Source: SP202 sp036339395 (GTDB lineage: Bacteria > Planctomycetota > Phycisphaerae > Phycisphaerales > SM1A02). From it: 24,979 bases of DNA. Below are positions 7,694-13,948 of this stretch, in pieces. Every line of letters begins with the position of its first letter. Position 1 is the stretch's first letter. Made by a program: the position numbers and the translations under genes. The notes beneath the pieces were generated by a model. It searched no databases and had not been told where the DNA came from. It saw nothing but the letters and a program-made list of their open reading frames with translations. The stretch lies in contig JAYZBD010000007.1 in assembly GCA_036339395.1 (NCBI GenBank), positions 1-24,979 of the forward strand. The letters are read 5' to 3'.

Positions 7694-8739
7694 CATCTTG
7701 CCGCGAGCGTATTCAACGTATCGGCTATTCGAACGGTGATTCCTTCAAGAGTTCGTTCGTTCCGCCCGTATCCACTGCGAATTCCATGTTGCCGACGAAG
7801 CGTCTCGCGAAGCATCGAGGACCACCTGGCGGGTTCTCCGGCACGAGCGAGCTGGAGTACGCGATCCCGGCTGGAACCAAAGAGTCGCTGCCGACGAACA
7901 ATGTCACCGGATTCATGCCCTGCACGGATCAGTGCCGAGGTTCCATGCAGCTTCCGAAGAAGGTCAACCAGGGACCAGAGAATGAGTTCCGCAGGCTGTC
8001 TTGAAACCTCATGCAGTTCTCGGAGTGTTCGAATCGCTCGCTCGGACTTTCCTGACAGCACGGCGTCCTGGATCGCCCAGGCCTGCTCTTCCCTGCTGAT
8101 TCCGGTCATCTCGATCACGTGTTGACGGGAAATGACTCCACCCTCGCCCACGAGAGCAGCCAGTTTCGCCAATTCGGAATCCAGGCGTGCGAAGTCGAGT
8201 CCGATTCTCTTCAGGAGCAGTGCCGCCGCATCATCCTCGATGGAGGCCCCATGAACCTTTTTCGTTCGACCATTGCACCACTTCATTGCAAATGGAAGGT
8301 CCGTTCGATCATCAAGATCGATCTTGTGCATCAAGCCGATCTCGGCGATCCGCTTGTCGATCTTTCCGGCCTTCCAGGTTTCAGCACGAAGAAGCAGTGT
8401 TGCGGATTCAACCGGGGACTCGAGGTATCGCTCAAGCAACCGCCGCGTACCGGTTCCTCCGGTGGATCCCTTGGCGGCAAGAAATTGATCCGCATGGTCG
8501 ACGATGACGACCTTGTGATCCTGGAGCAGTCCATAGCTTCGGAGTTCATCAAGAACATCCGCCGGTTGAACGCTGTCACCGTCGAACTCGAAACGTTCCA
8601 CTACCCCGTGTGCTTCTTCAATCGTTGCAATGAAGCGGCGGGTGTATTCCTGCACGAGGAACGCATCCTTGCCACGCAGGACGACGACACGCATCGAGGC
8701 GTCGAATCGCGGCGGTGCATATGGGCTTCGACGGGCCAT
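7693..8739 (-). CDS. holA: DNA polymerase III delta subunit
   Basis: The 348-residue product (from ATG 8739) resembles HolA. It has an N-terminal AAA+-like fold starting 'MRVVVLRGKDAFLVQEY', then 'LLQDHKVVIVDHADQFL' and 'LERYLESPVESATLLLRAETW', and a helical C-terminal clamp-loader domain with 'MTGISREEQAWAIQDAVLSG' and 'ELILWSLVDLLRKLH'. Delta opens the sliding clamp within the clamp-loader complex. The frame stays open to 8931, but codons upstream of 8739 overlap the divergent histidine kinase gene and show no family resemblance. Both starts sit in a 60-bp divergent region, with TACCAT 6 nt before this ATG. The C-terminus is followed at once by a hairpin. Confidence 0.85.
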   Translation of the reverse strand: MARRSPYAPPRFDASMRVVVLRGKDAFLVQEYTRRFIATIEEAHGVVERFEFDGDSVQPADVLDELRSYGLLQDHKVVIVDHADQFLAAKGSTGGTGTRRLLERYLESPVESATLLLRAETWKAGKIDKRIAEIGLMHKIDLDDRTDLPFAMKWCNGRTKKVHGASIEDDAAALLLKRIGLDFARLDSELAKLAALVGEGGVISRQHVIEMTGISREEQAWAIQDAVLSGKSERAIRTLRELHEVSRQPAELILWSLVDLLRKLHGTSALIRAGHESGDIVRRQRLFGSSRDRVLQLARAGEPARWSSMLRETLRRQHGIRSGYGRNERTLEGITVRIADTLNTLAAR

Positions 8740-8799
8740 CCAGCCATGGTATCTTCGCCACGGGCTCCCGTCAGAGCCGAACCCCGTACTATTCCGGGC
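8740..8799. promoter_or_regulatory. Divergent promoter region, holA / FHA kinase
   Basis: Sixty bases separate the two divergent starts. On the plus strand TACTAT (8787-8792) ends 7 nt before the kinase ATG. On the minus strand TACCAT ends 6 nt before the holA ATG, with TCTGAC 18 nt further upstream as a weak -35. Neither gene has a Shine-Dalgarno sequence, so leaderless transcripts in both directions are plausible. Confidence 0.35.
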
Positions 8800-9879
8800 A
8801 TGCTGATGCTGCAGGTCATCGAGGGCCCGGATCGCGGTCGTGTCTTCCCTCTCCCGGTGGATGAGCCCCAGCTCATCGGCCGTTCGACGGAGGCATTGCC
8901 CTCGACGGATACGTCCATCAGCCGCCGTCATGCGGAACTGACTCCCGATGGTGACTCGTGGTATGTCCGGGATCTCGACTCATCGAACGGTACGTTCGTG
9001 AATGATGAACGCATTGATGGTCGTACAGTCATCAAGCCTGGCGACGCACTGCAGTGTGGTTCATCCAAGTATCGTTTCATAGATGCATCAAGAGACATCG
9101 GTGGTCCCGTGGGGTCTCTCGAACAGGAACGACTGGCCTCGGTCGGACAGACTGTCGCCTCGATCAGTCATGCCATCAAGAATATTCTCCAGGGCCTTCG
9201 TGGTGGAGCCAGTGCAATCGAGTTGGCGATCGACCGTGGTGATCTTGAACTTGCACGCGAAGGCTGGCCGATCCTCAGTCGGAACCTCGATCGAATCTAT
9301 GACCTGACATTCAACATGCTTGCCTACGCTCGCGCTCGAGGCCTTGAGCCGGAGCGACAATTGCTGGGCCCTGTTCTTGAGGAAGCCGTTGAACTTGTCC
9401 GCCCCCTCGCCGTCCGGAGGCGTGTCACGATCGAACTGGTCATCGAGGAGGACATGCCACCGGTTCCATACGACTCGAATGCTCTTCACCAGGCAATCCT
9501 CAACCTGCTCCTGAATGCAGTCGAGGCCGCTCCCTCCAAGGAGGGCACGGTGCTCCTGGCGGCAGGCTGGAATGTGGAGGAGGAGGAGGCCTGGATCGTC
9601 GTAGAGGACAATGGACCAGGTATCGACCCCAGTCGTCACGAGGATGTATTTCGGCCGTTTGCCTCGACGAAGGGGCAGCGTGGGACAGGCCTGGGCCTGC
9701 CGGTGACTCGACAGCTTGTCGAAGACCACAGTGGGCGGGTTGAATTGGAAGCCTCGGATCCCGGGGGGGCACGGTTCAGGATCATTCTGCCTGGCAGCGG
9801 GCCTGAAGATCCAGGTGAAACCACGGGGCCTCGACCAACCCACCCCCCGCATGACTACGAATCCGAGTTCGATCTGTAG
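8800..9879 (+). CDS. FHA-domain sensor histidine kinase
   Basis: This 359-residue soluble protein has an N-terminal FHA domain (about residues 25-95) with the phosphothreonine-binding motifs SISRRHAEL and DLDSSNGTFVN. A helical dimerisation/phosphoacceptor segment follows, with candidate His124 in SISHAIKNILQGL, then a HATPase_c domain with N-box LNLLLNAVEAA (Asn239), G1 box VEDNGPGID (Asp270) and RGTGLGLP. There is no signal peptide or transmembrane helix. The FHA domain implies that it reads Thr-phosphorylated partners, so it may join Ser/Thr kinase and two-component signalling. No response regulator is adjacent. The ATG at 8800 is preferred because it begins the FHA fold; ATG 8746 is a longer in-frame alternative. 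The last 25 residues form a Pro-rich tail. Confidence 0.88.
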   Translation: MLMLQVIEGPDRGRVFPLPVDEPQLIGRSTEALPSTDTSISRRHAELTPDGDSWYVRDLDSSNGTFVNDERIDGRTVIKPGDALQCGSSKYRFIDASRDIGGPVGSLEQERLASVGQTVASISHAIKNILQGLRGGASAIELAIDRGDLELAREGWPILSRNLDRIYDLTFNMLAYARARGLEPERQLLGPVLEEAVELVRPLAVRRRVTIELVIEEDMPPVPYDSNALHQAILNLLLNAVEAAPSKEGTVLLAAGWNVEEEEAWIVVEDNGPGIDPSRHEDVFRPFASTKGQRGTGLGLPVTRQLVEDHSGRVELEASDPGGARFRIILPGSGPEDPGETTGPRPTHPPHDYESEFDL

Positions 9880-9904
9880 CATGATCATCATCGGCCTGAC
9901 CGGC

Positions 9905-9910
9905 TATCAT
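9905..9910 (+). promoter_or_regulatory. Possible -10 element upstream of first clpP
   Basis: TATCAT (5 of 6 matches to TATAAT) lies in the 72-bp gap after the histidine kinase and 41 nt before the chosen clpP ATG. No good -35 is visible. It would place a short leader ahead of the Shine-Dalgarno AAGGA that precedes the ATG at 9952. Confidence 0.3.
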
Positions 9911-9951
9911 GCCTCCCCACCGACGAGATGCCCACCGAAGGACGGATATAC

Positions 9952-10617
9952 ATGATGGAACGCACGGGACCCACCCTCGAAAGGCCAGCAATGTTGCCGA
10001 TGCTCCAGAAACCGGCTGGCGTTGATCCCATTGCAGCTGGTTCCTACCAGCGAACCAGGGAGATGACCCTGGATGAACTTCTCCTGGAAAACCGGGTCAT
10101 CTTCATTGCCGGGGAGATCAACCAGGCCAGCGCCCTTCGGGTCATGATGCAGATGCTCTACCTGGAAGACCAGAAACGGGGCCAGTTGATCAACCTCTAC
10201 ATCAACAGCCCAGGCGGTTCAGTTGATGACACGCTTGCCCTGTATGACACGATGCGGTTCATATCCTCCGATGTGGCGACCTACTGCATCGGCCGGGCAT
10301 ATTCAGGCGCGGCTGTTCTGCTTGCAGCAGGTGCCGAGGGGAAGAGGCACATCCTTCCTCACGGCAAGGTGATGATTCATCAGCCGTATGGAGGTGTCTA
10401 CGGGCAGACGAGTGACGTCAAGATCCAGGCGGACCAGATCATCAAGGCGAAGGAAACACTCAATCGCATTCTTGCCCAGCACACCGGGCAGTCGTACGAG
10501 ACCGTTGCGGCTGATGGAGAACGAGACAAGTACTTCTCTGCCGAGGAAGCAAAGGCATACGGTCTAGTAGATGAAGTATTCGAGCACACACCAGATACGA
10601 AGAAGGACGCGTCCTGA
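9952..10617 (+). CDS. clpP: ClpP-family serine protease, divergent paralogue with intact triad
   Basis: This 221-residue ClpP homologue is read from ATG 9952, which has AAGGA nine bases upstream; ATG 9928 would add 8 residues without a ribosome site. Catalytic residues are present: Ser118 in GRAYSGAAVLLAAG, His143 in LPHGKVMIHQPYGG and Asp192 in GERDKYFSAEEAKAYGLVDEV. The surround of the nucleophile (YSG rather than the usual ASM) is unusual, and the N-terminus (about 45 residues) is unlike the classical axial-loop sequence. ClpP forms tetradecameric chambers that degrade proteins unfolded by ClpX, ClpA or ClpC. The second clpP begins 26 bp downstream, which strongly suggests a mixed ClpP1P2 complex. 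No Clp ATPase gene is in the window. Confidence 0.92.
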   Translation: MMERTGPTLERPAMLPMLQKPAGVDPIAAGSYQRTREMTLDELLLENRVIFIAGEINQASALRVMMQMLYLEDQKRGQLINLYINSPGGSVDDTLALYDTMRFISSDVATYCIGRAYSGAAVLLAAGAEGKRHILPHGKVMIHQPYGGVYGQTSDVKIQADQIIKAKETLNRILAQHTGQSYETVAADGERDKYFSAEEAKAYGLVDEVFEHTPDTKKDAS

Positions 10618-10643
10618 CGTACAGGTCGGCGCGAGCATCATTC

Positions 10644-11252
10644 ATGTCCAGTTTGATTCCAATCGTCATTGAGAAGGAGGGCCGGGGAGAGCGGGCCTAC
10701 GACATCTTCTCACGGCTCCTGAAGGACCGGATCATCTTCTGTTCCGGACCCGTTCACGACGAGATGTCCAACCTCATCGTGGCCCAGATGCTGTTCCTTT
10801 CAAACGAGGATCCTGATACGGATATCAGCCTCTACGTCAACAGCCCCGGGGGAAGCGTGACAGCTGGCCTGGGGATCATCGACACGATCAATTTCATCCC
10901 CTGCGACGTGGCCACCTTCATCATCGGGCAGGCGGCCTCCATGGGCTCCCTGATTTCGTGCTCAGGCACGAAGGGGAAGCGATGCTGCCTGCCTCACTCG
11001 AAGAATCTCATGCACCAGCCCCTGCTCGGAGGTGTCCTGGAAGGACAGGCGACCGATCTTGAAATCGAAGCGAGGGAGATGCTTCGCTTGCGTGATCAGC
11101 TCTATGGCATCTACGCCAAACAGACAGGCAAGTCGAGTGACGCCATTGCCACTGACTGCGAGCGGAACAAGTGGCTCAGCGCCGAAGACATGGCAGAGTA
11201 CGGGCTGGTCGATCAAATCATCGAAAAGCTGCCGGGCAAAGACGACGCGTGA
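10644..11252 (+). CDS. clpP: ClpP-family protease subunit with Ser-His-Asn triad
   Basis: The 202-residue product is close to classical ClpP. It begins IPIVIEKEGRGERAYDIFSRLLKDRIIF, has Ser99 in GQAASMGS and His124 in LMHQPLLGG. The third triad position, Asp in the usual ERDRF motif, is Asn175 here (ERNKWLSAED); the codon at 11166-11168 is AAC. A Ser-His-Asn triad is known in Listeria ClpP1, which depends on its partner ClpP2 for activity. By analogy this subunit may be poorly active alone and work in a mixed ring with the upstream paralogue, which keeps the Asp. The genes are 26 bp apart in the same direction. The downstream lipoprotein may overlap its stop codon by a GTGA junction. Confidence 0.93.
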   Translation: MSSLIPIVIEKEGRGERAYDIFSRLLKDRIIFCSGPVHDEMSNLIVAQMLFLSNEDPDTDISLYVNSPGGSVTAGLGIIDTINFIPCDVATFIIGQAASMGSLISCSGTKGKRCCLPHSKNLMHQPLLGGVLEGQATDLEIEAREMLRLRDQLYGIYAKQTGKSSDAIATDCERNKWLSAEDMAEYGLVDQIIEKLPGKDDA

Positions 11253-11263
11253 GTCGTGGCGTC

Positions 11264-11884
11264 ATGAGCATGCCTCGCCTGTGCACGGTCTCATCGCTTG
11301 GACTTGTCATCGTGGTTCTTGCGTCAGGCTGTGACGGCAGGAGCCGCAAGGCAAGTGCCCGCCTTCGTGTAGAAGTGCATCAACTCAAGGAGGAGTTGGA
11401 GTTGTCCCGGCACCAGGTTTCAGAGCTGGAAGCAAAAGTTGCAGAGGCTGCAGTCGAATCCGGCGGGAATTCCGTCACGCTTCTCAATGTTCCACGTGTT
11501 GCTGCGATCGAACTCTCCAGGTTGAGCAGCGTGCGATCTGCATCCGAAGGAAGTGCCACGCTTGATCTGCATGTCACTGCCGTCGATGGCAGGGGTCGAC
11601 CGATCCAACTCACCGGCAGGCTCAAGGCTGTTGCGCGTTTCATGCCGGTGGACAAGGAGTCGATCGAACTGGGCCGCGTGTCACTTTCACCGGCAGAAGT
11701 TCGCGACGCCTGGAGAGCGGGAGTACTCGGTGCGTCCTACCAGGTCGAGATTCCGCTTCAGCTTTCCCTGATTTCCGAGGATTCCAGTGGAATACACGTG
11801 TCTGCCCGCTTTACAGATGCCCTTACCGGTGTAGATCACGATGCAACGGTTGAAGTCCGTGTTCCCAGTCAACCGGAGGAGTAG
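11264..11884 (+). CDS. Lipoprotein with coiled coil and beta-rich C-terminal domain
   Basis: No family recognised. From ATG 11264 the product has 206 residues: a signal peptide ending LASGC (lipobox), a predicted coiled coil (about residues 30-65, 'LRVEVHQLKEELELSRHQVSELEAKV'), and a beta-rich C-terminal domain ('GSATLDLHVTAVDGRGRPIQLTGRLKAVARF'). A GTG at 11249 overlaps the clpP stop in a GTGA arrangement and would add five residues, so translational coupling is possible. The protein is probably membrane-anchored in the periplasm and may oligomerise through its coiled coil. Its position between clpP and another small lipoprotein gives no clear function. Confidence 0.72.
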   Translation: MSMPRLCTVSSLGLVIVVLASGCDGRSRKASARLRVEVHQLKEELELSRHQVSELEAKVAEAAVESGGNSVTLLNVPRVAAIELSRLSSVRSASEGSATLDLHVTAVDGRGRPIQLTGRLKAVARFMPVDKESIELGRVSLSPAEVRDAWRAGVLGASYQVEIPLQLSLISEDSSGIHVSARFTDALTGVDHDATVEVRVPSQPEE

Positions 11885-11894
11885 AATCAACCCG

Positions 11895-12095
11895 ATGATT
11901 CGCATTGCCCTCCTGGTGCTGTTCCTTGCTTCGATCCTGCTCATGGCAGGTTGCTACCGACCACTCTTCGAAGAGAAGTTGCCGCGTCACCAGTACTCGG
12001 AATACGACGAAGCTCGGCACGGACCACAGCCGACAGAGGATCCGGACGTGTTCGGGAACCCGACCCCGGCGCTTCAGCGTCGTCTCGATCCCTGA
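11895..12095 (+). CDS. Small lipoprotein, 66 residues
   Basis: The short product, MIRIALLVLFLASILLMAGC then about 46 polar residues, has an excellent signal peptide and lipobox (MAGC, Cys20). The mature part is rich in charged residues, Pro and Tyr, with no recognisable domain ('YRPLFEEKLPRHQYSEYDEA'). It starts 10 bp after the preceding lipoprotein stop and is probably co-transcribed with it. The amidase-like gene follows 76 bp later, although that gene's frame is open through this one. Function unknown; the Tyr-Arg-Pro-rich tail is compatible with a small envelope accessory protein. Confidence 0.65.
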   Translation: MIRIALLVLFLASILLMAGCYRPLFEEKLPRHQYSEYDEARHGPQPTEDPDVFGNPTPALQRRLDP

Positions 12096-12171
12096 CAACC
12101 CGACGAAATTCATACAACTCCCGTCGATATCGGACCTTGTGAACCTGTTCAGGGCGTTTCTGTTCAAGGAA

Positions 12172-12897
12172 ATGGAACCAGGTGCACGATATACATGGTT
12201 CTGGAGCAACGAAGACACGACGGTGGCAACCTTCCCCTCGACATCCCGAGCGAAGCCAGCGATCGCTCGCCGGACCCAGGTGGTCTGGGCGAGTTTCATC
12301 GCGGCTATGAGCATTGCGATCGGACTGCTGAGTCTCGACAGCCGATCCATGACGACGCGTGGATTTCCATTGACGAATCTCAGGGACCTTGATGAGGTCA
12401 ATTCGGCAGGCCATGATTCTCTCTTCGATCTTGCAACACCACTCGACAACAGGCGGTGGACTGGAATCATCATTCACCACCTGGGTACGACATTCGGCAC
12501 CCCCGAGACGGTGCACAGGCAACACCTGGGCTTCGGGTACCAGGGGCTGGGCTACCACTTCCTGATCGGAAATGGCAATGGACTCGCTGATGGAGAGATT
12601 CACGCCGGGTATCGCTGGGACTACCAGCTTCCAGGGGCTCATGTCATCGGCCCCGAGGGCGACCTTCACAATGAACATTCGATCGGGATCTGCCTTGTTG
12701 GAAATGGCGACCGAAGGCCCTTCACAGACCAGCAAATGGCCCAACTCATCCGACTCGTCCAGCGGCTCCAGCAGGAACTGGGCATTCCAGGCACCTCGGT
12801 CCGCCTTCATGGGGACCTGGCCCCCGGCATCAACAGCCCCGGGCGGTACTTCGAGTATTCCAGGCTTGCTGAGCAGTTACTCGACGTGGCTCGTTGA
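12172..12897 (+). CDS. Membrane-anchored amidase_2/PGRP-fold protein, zinc site altered
   Basis: From ATG 12172 the product has 241 residues: a cytoplasmic-like N-terminus, one signal-anchor helix (about residues 37-55, VVWASFIAAMSIAIGLLSL), a linker, and an amidase_2 (N-acetylmuramoyl-L-alanine amidase) domain. Recognisable blocks are WTGIIIHHLG (His102/103), GLGYHFLIGNG, GAHVIGPEG, HNEHSIGICLVGN and LHGDLAPGINSPGRYF. The zinc ligands should be two His and a Cys (or Asp) in the last block. His103 and His213 are present, but the Cys/Asp position is Ser222, and the nearby Lys of T7 lysozyme is absent. The protein may therefore bind peptidoglycan without cutting it. The start is uncertain; GTG 12139 is an in-frame alternative. 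Confidence 0.8.
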   Translation: MEPGARYTWFWSNEDTTVATFPSTSRAKPAIARRTQVVWASFIAAMSIAIGLLSLDSRSMTTRGFPLTNLRDLDEVNSAGHDSLFDLATPLDNRRWTGIIIHHLGTTFGTPETVHRQHLGFGYQGLGYHFLIGNGNGLADGEIHAGYRWDYQLPGAHVIGPEGDLHNEHSIGICLVGNGDRRPFTDQQMAQLIRLVQRLQQELGIPGTSVRLHGDLAPGINSPGRYFEYSRLAEQLLDVAR

Positions 12898-13021
12898 ACA
12901 GCATCCCCTCACGAGATACCCTAAACGGCTTCATTTCCCCCCCCCGTCTCTTCCAGTCGGCCCCGTGTCGATTTCATGCCGAGCCGGGGGCATCCGTCAC
13001 TCTCTTTGTGTTCGCACATTC
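12898..13021 (+). other. 124-bp gap with C9 tract before kinase gene
   Basis: Between the amidase-like gene and the first kinase there is a run of nine C at 12937-12945 and otherwise no clear gene, hairpin or ribosome-binding site. TACCCT (about 12916-12921) is a weak -10-like element. Runs of nine identical bases are prone to length change, but here the tract lies outside both coding regions. Confidence 0.4.
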
Positions 13022-13912
13022 ATGTCATCACCACAGCAGATTGGTAACTTCAGGATTCTCGCCAAGATTGGAGAGGGCGCGGAATCACACCTTTATGCTG
13101 TCCAGGACATGAAGACCAAGCAGGTCTGGGCACTGAAGCACGTCGTTCGAGAAGAAGGCAAGGACCTGCGGTTCATCGAGCAGGTTGAAAGCGAGTACGA
13201 GGCTGGTTCGAAGTTCGACCATCCGTCCCTTCGCTCGATGGTCAAATTGATCCGGCACAGGAAGTTGTTCAAGCTGCAGTCGGTATCCCTCATCATGGAA
13301 CTGGTGGATGCCGTGACGCTCGACAACAGCCTTCCATCCGACTACACGGATGCCGTAATGCTGTTCAGGCAGGTGGCGGAAGGACTGCTTCACATGCATG
13401 GTCGTGGATATGTACATGCTGATATCAAGCCGACGAACATACTTGTGACAGAAGACAAGACGATCAAGATCATCGATCTCGGCCAGGCCTGCCTCATCGG
13501 CACCGTGAAGAAGCGTATTCAGGGTACGCCGGGGTACATGGCCCCCGAGCAGGCTCACCGGCAGGCGATTACACCGAAGACCGACGTCTACAACTTCGGC
13601 GCCATGATGTACTGGGTGCTTGTTCGTGAAGTGATCCCAACGGCAATGCCTCCCAAGGGAGAGGGTGATTCACTCTACTCGGGAACCATTGCAGCCGAGG
13701 ACATCAAGCCACCCGTTCCTCCTCATGAAATGAATCCCCGCATCCATCCACTGCTGTCACGACAGATCATGGATTGTGTTCAACTTGATCCAGATGATCG
13801 CCCGGCTTCCATGGAGGTCGTTGTGAATCGGCTGGAACTGATCCAGGATGTCCTGGAGAATCCCTCGGAGCCGCCTCCGGAGATCGTGGGTGACGAGGAT
13901 ACTCGCGAGTGA
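13022..13912 (+). CDS. Soluble Ser/Thr protein kinase, non-RD type
   Basis: This 296-residue kinase starts MSSPQQIGNFRILAKIGEGAE and has the glycine loop IGEGAESHLYAV, Lys39 in WALKHV, catalytic loop YVHADIKPTNIL (Asp134, Lys136, Asn139), metal-binding Asp152 in IIDLGQA and TPGYMAPEQ. The usual HRD Arg is Ala133 (non-RD) and DFG reads DLG. The catalytic residues remain, so it is probably active, but activation-loop control through the HRD Arg should be absent. There is no transmembrane helix; the domain fills nearly the whole protein apart from an acidic Pro-rich tail. The frame is open upstream to 12572, but those codons overlap the amidase gene. A second kinase gene follows after 36 bp. Confidence 0.9.
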   Translation: MSSPQQIGNFRILAKIGEGAESHLYAVQDMKTKQVWALKHVVREEGKDLRFIEQVESEYEAGSKFDHPSLRSMVKLIRHRKLFKLQSVSLIMELVDAVTLDNSLPSDYTDAVMLFRQVAEGLLHMHGRGYVHADIKPTNILVTEDKTIKIIDLGQACLIGTVKKRIQGTPGYMAPEQAHRQAITPKTDVYNFGAMMYWVLVREVIPTAMPPKGEGDSLYSGTIAAEDIKPPVPPHEMNPRIHPLLSRQIMDCVQLDPDDRPASMEVVVNRLELIQDVLENPSEPPPEIVGDEDTRE

Positions 13913-13935
13913 TATCCGCGAACCGACCGGTTGCC

Positions 13936-13940
13936 AGGAG
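13936..13940 (+). promoter_or_regulatory. Ribosome-binding site fixing the GTG start of the second kinase
   Basis: AGGAG lies 8 nt before the GTG at 13949 and supports that non-ATG start. A small inverted repeat, AACCG-AC-CGGTT (13921-13932), sits just upstream without a T tract. Confidence 0.6.
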
Positions 13941-13948
13941 CCTGAGTC

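Noticed and set aside
8119..8799. Long N-terminal extension of the FHA-kinase frame
   Set aside because: It runs antisense through holA, and the FHA fold begins right after ATG 8800.
11905..12171. N-terminal extension of the amidase-like frame
   Set aside because: It overlaps the small lipoprotein in another frame and has an Arg/Ser/Cys-rich composition typical of out-of-frame reading.
12937..12945. C9 tract as a phase-variation switch
   Set aside because: It lies between genes, with no promoter spacing or reading frame that its length would obviously change.
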